Source of the DNA: Acidobacteria bacterium 28-1
GTDB taxonomy: Bacteria; Acidobacteriota; Blastocatellia; Pyrinomonadales; Pyrinomonadaceae
Length of the DNA: 32,780 nucleotides
NCBI GenBank assembly: GCA_002050365.1
Contig: MWYZ01000033.1
Span: forward strand, 1-32,780
Direction of reading: 5' to 3'
In this document: positions 24,252-32,586 of the stretch, piece after piece
How positions within the stretch are numbered: position 1 is the stretch's first letter
Layout of the letters: every line of letters starts with the position of its first letter
Notes under the pieces: model-generated
Told to the model about the DNA's origin: nothing
What the model saw: the letters and a program-made list of their open reading frames with translations, nothing else
Database searches by the model: none
Program-made: the position numbers and the translations under genes

Positions 24252-26058
24252 AGAAGCTGACGTTGACCAAACGACGGTCGGAAGCTGGACGTATAATCTG
24301 ACCTCGAATATTCTCAACGATTTGCGTCTCTCATTTACTCAAGAAGATGTGTCATTTGCAAATCCGGCATTTAACGCCGGGCAATCTCAGGCTGAGCTTC
24401 CGCCGACACTTCAATTTAATACGTTCGTTGACCAGCAAAGTCCGTTTGCTCAATCCCGCGTTAATAACTCTTATCGATTGGCAGATACACTGACGTGGAT
24501 CAAAGGCTCGCATACTTTAAAGTTCGGTGTGGACTATAATTATGTAACGGCGGACAGCATTACCGAAGACAATCTCAACGGCACATTCTTTTTTCCCACT
24601 GATTTGCCGTTTGATCGTAATAACCCCCGCAGTTACCCGGAACGCTTTTCAATCCGGGTTGGCGGTCCGTTAAGAAACTTTATGATCAATCATAATACGA
24701 GCGTGTTTGTTCAGGATGATTGGAAGGTAAATCGGAAACTCACTCTCAATCTCGGAGTGCGTTACGATGGCGAAACCGTATCATCGGATAATAACAATAT
24801 TTCTCCGAGATTAGGTTTTGCTTACGATCTCACAGGCGACGCGAAAACCGTAATTCGCGGCGGATTCGGTACATTTTATCAAAACACTCCGTTTGAAATA
24901 ATTACCGGTTTTCGCACCGGCGGTCCGTTCTCGGCTTCTTTCGTCCGAAATTTTCCGCTTAATACAGCCGACCCGGGTCCGCGGGCAGGTAATTTCCCGA
25001 CCGACCCAACCCTCGCTAATGGACCGACGGTTAATAGGGCTTTGATTGCTTCTCTCGTCGGGTCAGGCACGGTGCTGGCAAATGCTTCGCCGACCGTTGA
25101 TAATACGGAACGCCGGATGGCATATACACGTTCCTTATCGATTGGATTTCAAAGAGAGCTTATGTCTAATCTAGCTGTGACGGCAGATTATATTCATACC
25201 AACGGAGTGGATCAATTTCTAACGGTGAATCTTAATCCAGGCAGGCGGGCGACGACAAACTCAACATCCGCTATTTCCCGGCAGTTTTCAACTCTCGGAG
25301 CAGTCATTCAAAACAGCTTTGTTCCAGTGGTGACAGATTTGTTTAGTAATTTTCCTTTCCAGACGGCAGCGGCTTCAAGTGTCACGACCCGTATTAATGC
25401 CGGTGAAACGAAGTATGATGCGCTGCAACTCTCGCTCGATAAACGATTTTCGCAAGGATTTCAGTTCAAAGCTTCATATACACTTTCTAAAGGAACCGGA
25501 AACGTGAACGGCAGCGCCGTTGGCGCAGCTAATTTTCAGACGCAAACCGATCTTGGACTTAAAGAAAACGAGGGACCGACAGCTTTCGACCGCAGACATA
25601 ACTTTGTTTTTAGCGGTTTGTATCGCGTGCCTCGTACCCGGGGTCTGGTTGTCAGCACAATCATTAGAGCTTTGTCGGGCACGCCGTTTACAATCTTTAA
25701 CTCGACCATCGATGCAAACCAAAACGGAATTAATTTAGACCCGCTCCCAGCCGGGACGTTTACCAACACCCGGACCTTTGCTAACGGGGAAATGTTGAAT
25801 TTTGCCGTTGACAATAAAGGTGGCATTAATGGCGCGCTTCTTCCGGGCTTCTTTTCGGTTGATCTAAGGCTGGCTTATAAATTTAATTTTACCGAGCGCG
25901 TCAACGCCGGATTTACATTTGAAGTCTTTAACTTAGCCAATAGAACCAACTATGATGAAAATACGGTTTCAGGAAACACATCGCTAAGCACTTTTCTGAT
26001 TCCTTTGATAGCAAAGCCTGCCCGCACTTTGCAGCTCGGCTTCCGCGTCGCGTTCTAA
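24211..26058 (+). pseudogene. TonB-dependent receptor, C-terminal beta-barrel remnant
   Basis: Up to 615 codons starting from a TTG. Recognisable barrel sequence begins near DQTTVGSWTYNLTSNILND and runs through strands such as SHTLKFGVDYNYV, FVQDDWKVNRKLTLNLGVRY and ISPRLGFAYDLTGDAKTVIR to a normal terminal strand, RTLQLGFRVAF. Intact Oar-like receptors are about 1000-1150 residues, so some 400 or more residues were lost between this part and the N-terminal remnant, which is offset by one frame at a CCCC run near 24233. Without a signal peptide and plug it cannot work as a transporter. A strong terminator follows. Confidence 0.8.
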
Positions 26059-26063
26059 TCTTT

Positions 26064-26100
26064 AATGCCCGTAGATTCAACCTGAATCTACGGGCATTTT
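26064..26100 (+). terminator. Strong rho-independent terminator after TonB receptor remnant
   Basis: A perfect 16-bp stem (AATGCCCGTAGATTCA, loop ACC) is followed by TTAATT. It lies six bases past the receptor stop and before the gamma-glutamyltranspeptidase gene. Confidence 0.88.
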
Positions 26101-26142
26101 AATTCTGATTTCCACAATTTTAGTTTCAAGTGCCTTAATGCT

Positions 26143-28041
26143 ATGAATAATAAATTCTCCGCCTTTATCATCAGGAAAATATATGCAAGCAGCAGGTTAT
26201 CTGCTTTTGTATTGATATTCACAATTATTTTGACAATGCCGGTAAATTTCTACGGACAGCGCACCGCTAAACCTGTGCTTCATGGAAGACATTGGATGGC
26301 AATCACCGGCAAACCTCTGGCTGCCACTACCGGAGCGATGACTTTTCAAAAAGGCGGAAATGCAGTTGACGCCGCCTGTGCGATGCTCGCGGCGACCTCA
26401 ACTATGTGGGACACTTTAAGTTGGGGCGGCGAAACGCAAGCGCTAATCTATAATCCCAAAACAGGCAAAGTTATCGGCATTAACGCCCTCGGCGTTGCGC
26501 CGACCGGTGCGACGGCGGAATTCTACAAAAGCAAGAAAATGAATTACGCGCCGGAATATGGCGCGCTTGCCGCCGTAACGCCGGGAACGCCGGGCGGACT
26601 TCTGGTAATGTTAGCCGAATACGGCAAGCTCAGTTTGAAAGACGTTTTAGAGCCTTCGATTCAGATGGCTGATGGATATCCGATTGAAGCGCAGATAACT
26701 AACAGCATCGAACGCGAGAAAAAGCGTTTGAAAGAATGGAAATATTCGCGTCAAGTTATGCTTCCGCACCTTGGACAGCCGCGCGAGGCTCCTTCCGCCG
26801 GTGAAATCTTTCGCCAACCGGATTTGGCGGCGACGCTGCGAAAGTTGGTTGAAGCCGAACAACAGGCTCTAAAGCAAGGGAAAAATCGAAAGGAAGCAAT
26901 TTATGCCGCTTATGACCGCTTCTATAAAGGAGACATTGCACGTGAAATTGCTAGAGGAACTCAGGAAGAAGGCGGTTTAATCACGCTCGAAGATTTGGCG
27001 AACTGGAAAGTGCAAATAGAAGAACCCGTCAAAACGACGTATAAAGGAGTCGAAGTTTACAAACTGTCACAGTGGACACAAGGACCGGCAATGCTCCAGG
27101 CACTTAACATCCTTGAAAATTTTGATTTGAAAGGAATGGGCTATAACAGCGCGCGCTATGTTCACACAATTTATCAAGCGATGAGTTTAGCTTTTGCCGA
27201 CCGTGATTTTTATTACGGCGACCCGTATTTTGCGCCCGCCGAGCCAATCGAAGGACTTTTATCAAAGGCTTATGCCAAAGAACGAAGCAAGTTAATAAAT
27301 CTGGAGCGTAACGACCCGGCAATCAAACCCGGCGACCCGTATCCTTTTCAGAAGCAAACCAATCCATACCGCAACCTGCTGGAGAAATGGAACACTGTTT
27401 TGCCAGCCGAACAAACTTCCGGTATTCAGTCACAAAAGGATTTAGACAAATCCTTTTATGCCGGCACGACTTCAGTCGAAACGGCAGATGCCGAAGGTTG
27501 GGTGGTGTCGATTACGCCGAGCGGCGGTTGGGTTCCCGCAGTGATTGCCGGTAATACGGGCATCGGTCTTAGTCAACGGGCGCAGAGTTTTGTGTTTGAC
27601 GCGGCGGAAAATCCCTTTAACGTGATTGAGCCGGGAAAGCGTCCGCGCGTCACTCTTACACCGACATTAGCGTTAAAAGATGGAAAGCCATTTCTTTCGT
27701 TTGCAGTTCAGGGCGGCGACAGTCAAGACCAAAACCTTTTGCAGTTTTTCTTAAATGTTGTGGAATTCGGAATGAATGTTCAGGAAGCAACCGAAGCTCC
27801 AAACATTAACAGCTTTCAAATGCGCAGTTCCTTCGGTAAACACGAGTCTCGACCGGGAAGACTTCTTCTGGCTGAATCAATGTCACCCTGGGTGCGCGGC
27901 GAACTTAGGAAAATGGGATATGATTTAACCTTTGAAGAGCGAACTTCAGGACCTATTAACGCTATCTTTTTTGATCGCGAGCATGGCACAATGTGGGGAG
28001 GCTCCAGCCATCACGGAGAGGATTACGGCATCGCCTGGTAG
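26143..28041 (+). CDS. ggt: Gamma-glutamyltranspeptidase family protein, exported
   Basis: The 632-residue protein has a signal-peptide-like N-terminus (LSAFVLIFTIILTMPVNFYGQ). The GGT large-subunit part contains FQKGGNAVDAACAMLAA, LSWGGETQALIYN and AAVTPGTPGGL. The autocleavage point is before T442 in YAGTTSVETAD; the new N-terminal threonine is the catalytic residue. In E. coli GGT the corresponding stretch is TTHYS; here S replaces the H. The small subunit has GGDSQDQNLLQ and MWGGSSHHGEDYG. It probably cleaves gamma-glutamyl bonds (glutathione or related peptides) outside the cytoplasm, but members of this branch vary in substrate. It is flanked by pseudogenes. Confidence 0.88.
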   Translation: MNNKFSAFIIRKIYASSRLSAFVLIFTIILTMPVNFYGQRTAKPVLHGRHWMAITGKPLAATTGAMTFQKGGNAVDAACAMLAATSTMWDTLSWGGETQALIYNPKTGKVIGINALGVAPTGATAEFYKSKKMNYAPEYGALAAVTPGTPGGLLVMLAEYGKLSLKDVLEPSIQMADGYPIEAQITNSIEREKKRLKEWKYSRQVMLPHLGQPREAPSAGEIFRQPDLAATLRKLVEAEQQALKQGKNRKEAIYAAYDRFYKGDIAREIARGTQEEGGLITLEDLANWKVQIEEPVKTTYKGVEVYKLSQWTQGPAMLQALNILENFDLKGMGYNSARYVHTIYQAMSLAFADRDFYYGDPYFAPAEPIEGLLSKAYAKERSKLINLERNDPAIKPGDPYPFQKQTNPYRNLLEKWNTVLPAEQTSGIQSQKDLDKSFYAGTTSVETADAEGWVVSITPSGGWVPAVIAGNTGIGLSQRAQSFVFDAAENPFNVIEPGKRPRVTLTPTLALKDGKPFLSFAVQGGDSQDQNLLQFFLNVVEFGMNVQEATEAPNINSFQMRSSFGKHESRPGRLLLAESMSPWVRGELRKMGYDLTFEERTSGPINAIFFDREHGTMWGGSSHHGEDYGIAW

Positions 28042-28439
28042 CAACTATTTAAAGCTCCATTATAAGACCAAACTAACAAACTATGAAGAAAAAGTTTTAG
28101 TCACTTCGTATTTAGATAATAAGAAACTAGGTGTTTTTGTAATTATTTCTTCGCTTGAACTACTTACAGTTGAAATAACAACTTTGAAGTTAGGTGCGAC
28201 ACTTTGAGAATAAGCGTTGGTGGTTATTGCCACAACCAAAATGAAACAGAACAACCAAGCGAGGAATTTAACGAGCAAATCAAGAAATTATTTAAGTTTT
28301 GAAATTGACCACTTTAGACCCAGAATCCGACATCAGATAACACAAATAGCAACCTTGCAAGATTGCTATTTAAGCCTTGTAACATCGATATTTGTTGACA
28401 GCTAAACAATGAAGCAAAAAAGATAATGGTGGAGGCGGC
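28042..28439. other. Gene-poor stretch with a weak secreted-type frame and a hairpin
   Basis: On the minus strand 28081-28278 could encode 65 residues from a TTG: a good signal-peptide-like segment (KFLAWLFCFILVVAITTNAY, then SQ) followed by a polar S/T-rich part. No Shine-Dalgarno is visible, so it may be the front of a truncated exported protein. A 9-bp stem (AAATAGCAA with TTGCTATTT) lies at 28344-28371. Nothing else was recognised. Confidence 0.35.
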
Positions 28440-28577
28440 GACTAACAAAAGAACGCTTCATCAACTCGAAAAAGCAAAAGCCTTCCGTTTTCTATGACTA
28501 AAGGCTTTTGTAATTGATGCCTGAATAGCTATTTCATCGAGAAGAACAATCTATTTAATTGATGTTGTTTAAGGAAC
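28440..28577. repeat. 139-bp repeat, copy 2, at the end of an FG-GAP gene
   Basis: Matches 21781-21919 at about 93% by eye. It spans the stop codon of the FG-GAP fragment and its downstream terminator hairpin (28475-28510); three left-arm bases (CCG) differ from copy 1 and shorten the stem to 10 bp. Confidence 0.75.
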
Positions 28578-28964
28578 AAACGCACTCGGCACAGGTCGGT
28601 CGTTTGCCGCACCAAAAGCTACGCCTGTAAAACCTGCCGTGCTTCTGTTCAGATACCACGCTCCATCGCTGAATACTGCAACGTCTGTTTTACCATCCCC
28701 GTCATAATCGGCTGGTGCCGGTACATCGGTCGGGATTCCGAACTGGATTCCTGCAAACCCTGCCGTCGAACGATTCAGATACCATGTTCCATTGCTCGGT
28801 CTGAACACCGCGACATCCGCTTTGCCGTCACCCTCATAATCGGCTGGCACGGGTCGGTCTGCCGCTTCGCCGAACTGAACCCCGATGAATCCTTGACTGC
28901 TTCTCAAGATATACCAACTGCCGTTTCTGTATTCAGTACTCCTTAGAAATACTTTAGTAATCAC
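28569..28964 (-). pseudogene. FG-GAP/VCBS repeat protein, 3' fragment
   Basis: 131 codons contain nearly three ~46-residue repeats of the form PVPADYEGDGKADVAVFRPS plus NGTWYLNRSTAGF and xxxFG, ending PVPSAFVP. Such repeats form extracellular beta-propellers with Ca2+-binding DxDGDGxxD loops, usually at the C-terminus of large secreted proteins. Here the repeats start abruptly after a few odd codons (GTG start, ITKVFLRSTEY) with no signal peptide, directly beside the ftsK terminator, so the front of the gene has been lost. The 3' end is intact and joined to the 139-bp repeat. Confidence 0.75.
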
Positions 28965-28992
28965 AAAAAAGCCGCGAGTTTAACGCTCACGG
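28965..28992 (-). terminator. Terminator of the ftsK-like gene
   Basis: On the minus strand CCGTGAG-CGTTAAA-CTCGCGG (7 bp with one G-U pair) is followed by C and six Ts, about 100 bases past the ftsK stop. It closely resembles the hairpin at 32128-32153. Confidence 0.75.
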
Positions 28993-29091
28993 TTTTTCTT
29001 TACCGAATAATTGATAGTATCCTTATAACTTATACTTTAGCTCTGCATTTCGCGCTGGTCAATTGGTGAATTTGAAATTGGAGGCGAAAAA

Positions 29092-29213
29092 CTACAACTC
29101 TCTGTCCTCTACCTCCTGCAAATCGTCATAAGCCTTTTGCAGAATCGGGCGAGCGCGTTTGCTGCCGTCCATTTCGTCGATGTAACCTTCGCGCACCATC
29201 GCGTCTAAGAGCT
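29092..29213 (-). pseudogene. ftsK: ftsK-like gene, 3' fragment (gamma domain end)
   Basis: The 40 codons read LLDAMVREGYIDEMDGSK, then RARPIL and a charged tail ending DREL and TAG. This is the second half of the FtsK gamma winged-helix domain, which recognises the polar KOPS DNA motifs. It is separated from the rest of the gene by an IS element. Joining base 29213 to 30055 restores one frame of 642 codons including the stop. Confidence 0.88.
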
Positions 29214-30050
29214 AGTCTGAAAAGTGTCGTCAGATAAGCTAAACTTTTGTTATGACCAAACAACAAAAGTATCCAAGTGACTTAACTGACGAACAAATCG
29301 AGTTTATCAAACAGTTCTTACCTGCGTCGAGCAACTTAGGCAGACCGAGTTTAGACATCAGGCAAGTTCTCAATGCAATTTTCTATGTCGTGATTGGCGG
29401 AATTGCGTGGCGAATGCTGCCAAAGGATTTTCCCAATTGGAAATCGGTTTATCATTATTTCTGGAAGTGGCGGTGCAGCAACGATTGGGAGCGGATTTAC
29501 AATGCTCTGCGCGAGTTGGAACGCTTGCGGCAAGGACGCACGGCAGCGGCAAGTGCAGGAAGTCTGGATTGGCAATCGGTCAAGAATGTGGGCGGCAAAC
29601 AAGAGGCGCGCGGATATGATGCGGGCAAGAAAATCACCGGACGGAAACGACATCTGTTGGTTGACACCATAGGATTGCCAATTGCTTTGAAAGTGACTCA
29701 GGCTGGCGAGAGCGACCAACGGGGAGCGAAAACTTTATTTGCCGAGAACAAAGAGAAACTCAAGTCGGTGAAGAAAGTCTGGGTTGACGGAACGTATCGC
29801 GGGGAAGAATGGCACGCGGAAGTGAAAGCCGAATACGGGATTCAATTGGAAGTGAGTAAGAACCCGGAAGCTGTCAAAGGCTTTATTGCACAAGCCAAGC
29901 GTTGGTTGGTCGAACGCACATTTGGTTGGTTTATACAGTCGCGGCGATTAGCCCGTGAGTATGAAAAGTTAGCACAAAGCAGTGAAGCAATGATGTATCT
30001 TTCAATGATTAGAATTTTAGTTAGAAGGCTGGCTTGAGACTTTTCAGACT
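29214..30050 (+). mobile_element. IS5-family insertion sequence, 837 bp, inserted in ftsK
   Basis: The ends are 12-bp inverted repeats (AGTCTGAAAAGT). They are flanked by a 4-bp duplication, AGCT, at 29210-29213 and 30051-30054; the target was AGAGCTCT. The single transposase frame fills most of the element. The identical flanks, intact transposase and undamaged ftsK halves suggest a recent insertion. Confidence 0.9.
29252..30037 (+). CDS. IS5-family transposase (DDE type)
   Basis: The 261-residue enzyme cuts and joins the ends of its IS element. The N-terminal helix-turn-helix-type region (DUF4096-like) includes PSDLTDEQIEFIKQFLP and IAWRMLPKDFPNWKSVYHYF. The DDE triad is visible: D106 in GSLDWQSVK, D179 in VWVDGTYRG, and E221 in WLVERTFGW, with the family's GRKRHLLVDT block between the first two. 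In most relatives the first motif reads DSQSVK; here W replaces the first S. The frame is intact, so the element could be active. Confidence 0.93.
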   Translation: MTKQQKYPSDLTDEQIEFIKQFLPASSNLGRPSLDIRQVLNAIFYVVIGGIAWRMLPKDFPNWKSVYHYFWKWRCSNDWERIYNALRELERLRQGRTAAASAGSLDWQSVKNVGGKQEARGYDAGKKITGRKRHLLVDTIGLPIALKVTQAGESDQRGAKTLFAENKEKLKSVKKVWVDGTYRGEEWHAEVKAEYGIQLEVSKNPEAVKGFIAQAKRWLVERTFGWFIQSRRLAREYEKLAQSSEAMMYLSMIRILVRRLA

Positions 30051-31858
30051 AGCTCTAAAATCGCTGCGGCGCGTCCGTAGCCAATGCGTAAATGTCTTCG
30101 TAGAAGCGAAGTTGAGGCGCGTTTGGAGCTAACTACTGTTCGTAAGGCGTCAGCAAACAGAATGTCTCTTTTGCCCGGTGAATCATCTGAACCAACCAAT
30201 TGCTCTTCGGTTTTCGTAATGGTCGTATCGTATTCAGGATTGCCCTGCGCTTTAACGTATTCGACGATTTTGTGTATTTCCTTCTCGTCGACAAACGCGC
30301 CGTGAACGCGAACGATTTGCGTAGTCTCCGGCGGCATGAAAAGCATATCGCCTCTACCCAAAAGACTTTCCGCACCTTTAGTATCAAGGATTGTACGCGA
30401 GCCAATCCGAGCGGAAACGCGAAAGGCAATACGTGCCGAAAAATTAGCCTTAATTAGTCCAGTAACTACATCCGAAGAAGGTTTCTGAGTCGTTAAAACT
30501 AAATGGATGCCGACAGCGCGAGCCATCCGCGCTAGGCGCGTGATGAATTCTTCAACTTCTTTACTCGAAACCATCATTAAATTGGCGAGTTCGTCAATGA
30601 TAATTATAATATACGGAAGTTTTTTCCACGCCTCCCCGTTGTCGTCAAAATGTTCGTTGGCGTTACGCTTCTCGACTTCCGCGTTGAATCCGTCAATGTT
30701 GCGAACCCCCCAACCAGCTAAATCTTTGTAGCGTCTTTCCATTTCCGAGACAGCCCATTTCAAAGAAATAGCGGCGCGTTTCGGGTCGGTGATAATCGGC
30801 GTGGCGAGATGCGGAATGTCGGCATAAAGTCCGAGTTCCAGCTGCTTTAGATCAACCATTATGAATTTTACTTCGTCGGGTTTTGCCTTGTACAAAATCG
30901 AAATGACCAGCGTATTTAGGCAGACGCTTTTTCCTGTTCCCGTCGTGCCAGTGATTAAGAGGTGGGGCATCTTGCCAAGGTCGGCAACGTAATTCAATCC
31001 ATCGATTGTTTTGCCGAGCGCAATTGTCAAAAGCGAGTTTGATTCGATGAATCTATTCGATTCGATAACTTCGCGCAAATAAATAGTGTCGCGTTCGCAG
31101 TTTGGAACTTCAATTCCGATAAGGGCTTTGCCGGGAATGCGGTCAATACGGATTGATTCGGCTTTGAGCGCGAGACATAAATCATCGGCGAGACCGGTGA
31201 TGCGCGAGTATTCCACGCCCGGGTCGGGTTTGTATTCGTAAGTTGTAACCACCGGTCCCGGACAGATATTGACGACTCGTCCCGTCGCATTAAATTCTTT
31301 GGTTTTTTCTTCCAGTTCTCTTGCTACGGCGCGGGCTTCATCTTCTTTAATCAAAACGCGCGGCGGCGGCGAATTCAAAAATTCCGATTTCGGCAAAATA
31401 TATTCGTCTAAATTCTGCGGTTTTTTCGGCAGCACGAGCAGTTGTTCTTCTTCGGTTTCTTCGAGCAAATCAAGATTTAATTCGCCTGTTTTTTGGATCG
31501 ATGTAATCAGAATTTCTTCATTTACTTCAATCAAATCAAGTGGCTTTGTTTTTTCAAATTTTGTCTTGCCGATTGCTGTGGTTTCTTGAGAAGCGAAGAT
31601 AGTTATTAACATTTCTTCTTTTTTATTGGCAAATCTTCTACAAAAATTTTCAACTGTAAACATAACATTAGTTAAGTGAAAGGCAACAATCGTTACAATG
31701 ACAAATCTGTTGCTTGTTATTTGCTCTTGATCGCTAAGCTGATCGTGTGAAACTCTTTCTGGTGTTGTAATTTTTGCTATATAACTGACACAACTGCCAA
31801 GCATAGTAACAAAGCTATGGAGTAAAATTGTTAAAATCATTCTATAAAAATTTCTCAT
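30044..31858 (-). pseudogene. ftsK: FtsK/SpoIIIE-type DNA translocase, 5' part, cut by IS
   Basis: 604 codons, the last few read from the IS. The alpha/beta motor is clear: ICPGPVVTTYEYKPDPGVEY and PGKALIGIEVPN (alpha), Walker A TGTTGTGKSV, VDLKQLELGLYADIPHL, Walker B IIIIIDELANLMM, and SRTILDTKGAESLLGRGDML (beta). Gamma starts at SLLRRHLRIGYGRAAAILEL and stops at the insertion. The N-terminus lacks the usual four membrane spans, having only two weak hydrophobic stretches; a start at 31612 (MLITIFASQ) is possible. Motifs differ from canonical FtsK (TTQKPSSDV, TKGAE), suggesting a paralogue. The truncated product would keep the motor but lack the complete DNA-reading domain. Confidence 0.88.
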
Positions 31859-32177
31859 AAATTTTCTTTTCTGAGACTTTTAACAACTTTGGATATACAA
31901 TATTCTCCAAATTTTAATAGCCAGAGCTACATAACGTTTTTTGAACGCTAAAAAATTCCGCATAATTACCACATAGATACATTTATAACCGAATATTTCA
32001 ATCGTTACAATTTATTTTCTCACAGATAGTTAACTGCTTGTTGCGCGGGGCATTTTCGCCGGGAGTCTGCTTGACCTAAGAGCCGTTTTATGTAACGCAA
32101 ACTATTCTGCTATGTCATAAAGTAGAAAGCCGTAAGTTTTGACGCTTACGGCTCTTTTTATTTGATGTTTATATGTT
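31859..32177. other. Gene-free AT-rich region upstream of ftsK
   Basis: No supported gene. It should contain the ftsK promoter (minus strand), but no clear -35/-10 pair was found. It holds one hairpin near its right end. Confidence 0.4.
32128..32159. terminator. Hairpin terminator beside FG-GAP remnant
   Basis: A perfect 9-bp stem (AGCCGTAAG with CTTACGGCT, 8-nt loop) is followed by CTTTTT on the plus strand and by TTCTACTTT on the minus strand. It lies just past the end of the minus-strand FG-GAP remnant. Confidence 0.65.
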
Positions 32178-32418
32178 TTAAGGAACAAACGCACTCGGCA
32201 CAGGTCGGTTGTTTGCCGCACCGAACTGCACACCCGTAAAGCCCGCCGTGCTTCTAAGTAGATACCACGCTCCATCACGGAAAACTGCAATATCTGCTTT
32301 CCCGCCGTCGTTATAATAAGCCGGAATAATTTTGTCCGAACTTAAACCGAATTGCGCCGCTCAAAAGCCAGAAACTGACCGAAGCAAATACCACCCGCGG
32401 TCAGACGGGCGGGAAGAC
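32178..32418 (-). pseudogene. FG-GAP repeat protein, decayed 3' fragment
   Basis: Read on the minus strand the frame ends FGAANNRPVPSAFVP and TAA, preceded by GGKADIAVFRDGAWYLLRST and PAYYNDGG, the same repeat type as at 28569-28964. Going upstream there is an in-frame TGA at 32361-32363 (after RSVSGF), and an apparent one-base insertion near 32410 that breaks the expected VFRPSD. It is therefore a pseudogene. Confidence 0.7.
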
Positions 32419-32431
32419 CGACCAATAAACA

Positions 32432-32465
32432 AGGTGAGTGGTTTTTAGCCACCTACCTTTTATTT
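32432..32465. terminator. Imperfect hairpin with T run
   Basis: A 10-bp stem with one mismatch and one G-U pair (32432-32441 with 32449-32458) is followed by TTTTATTTT on the plus strand and TTGTTT on the minus strand. It may end the gene entering from the right on the minus strand. Confidence 0.5.
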
Positions 32466-32586
32466 TATTTAGTGAAAATATTTGCTGTCGCAAAATCTTT
32501 AGTTTTATCCGCTCCGTCAAAATCTTCCAAAGCGGATTCTTCATTTTCATCTCCCTATCCTGCCTACTCTAATCTCGCCTGCGGCA

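Noticed and set aside
29212-30052. CTAG as the IS target duplication
   Set aside because: CTAG is present at both ends, but that model leaves 1930 bases for ftsK, which breaks the frame; AGCT gives 1926 bases, an exact frame and symmetrical TIRs.
32102-32290. 62-codon minus-strand frame near the right end
   Set aside because: The FG-GAP repeat reads in another frame of the same strand; this one is a shadow with no family resemblance.
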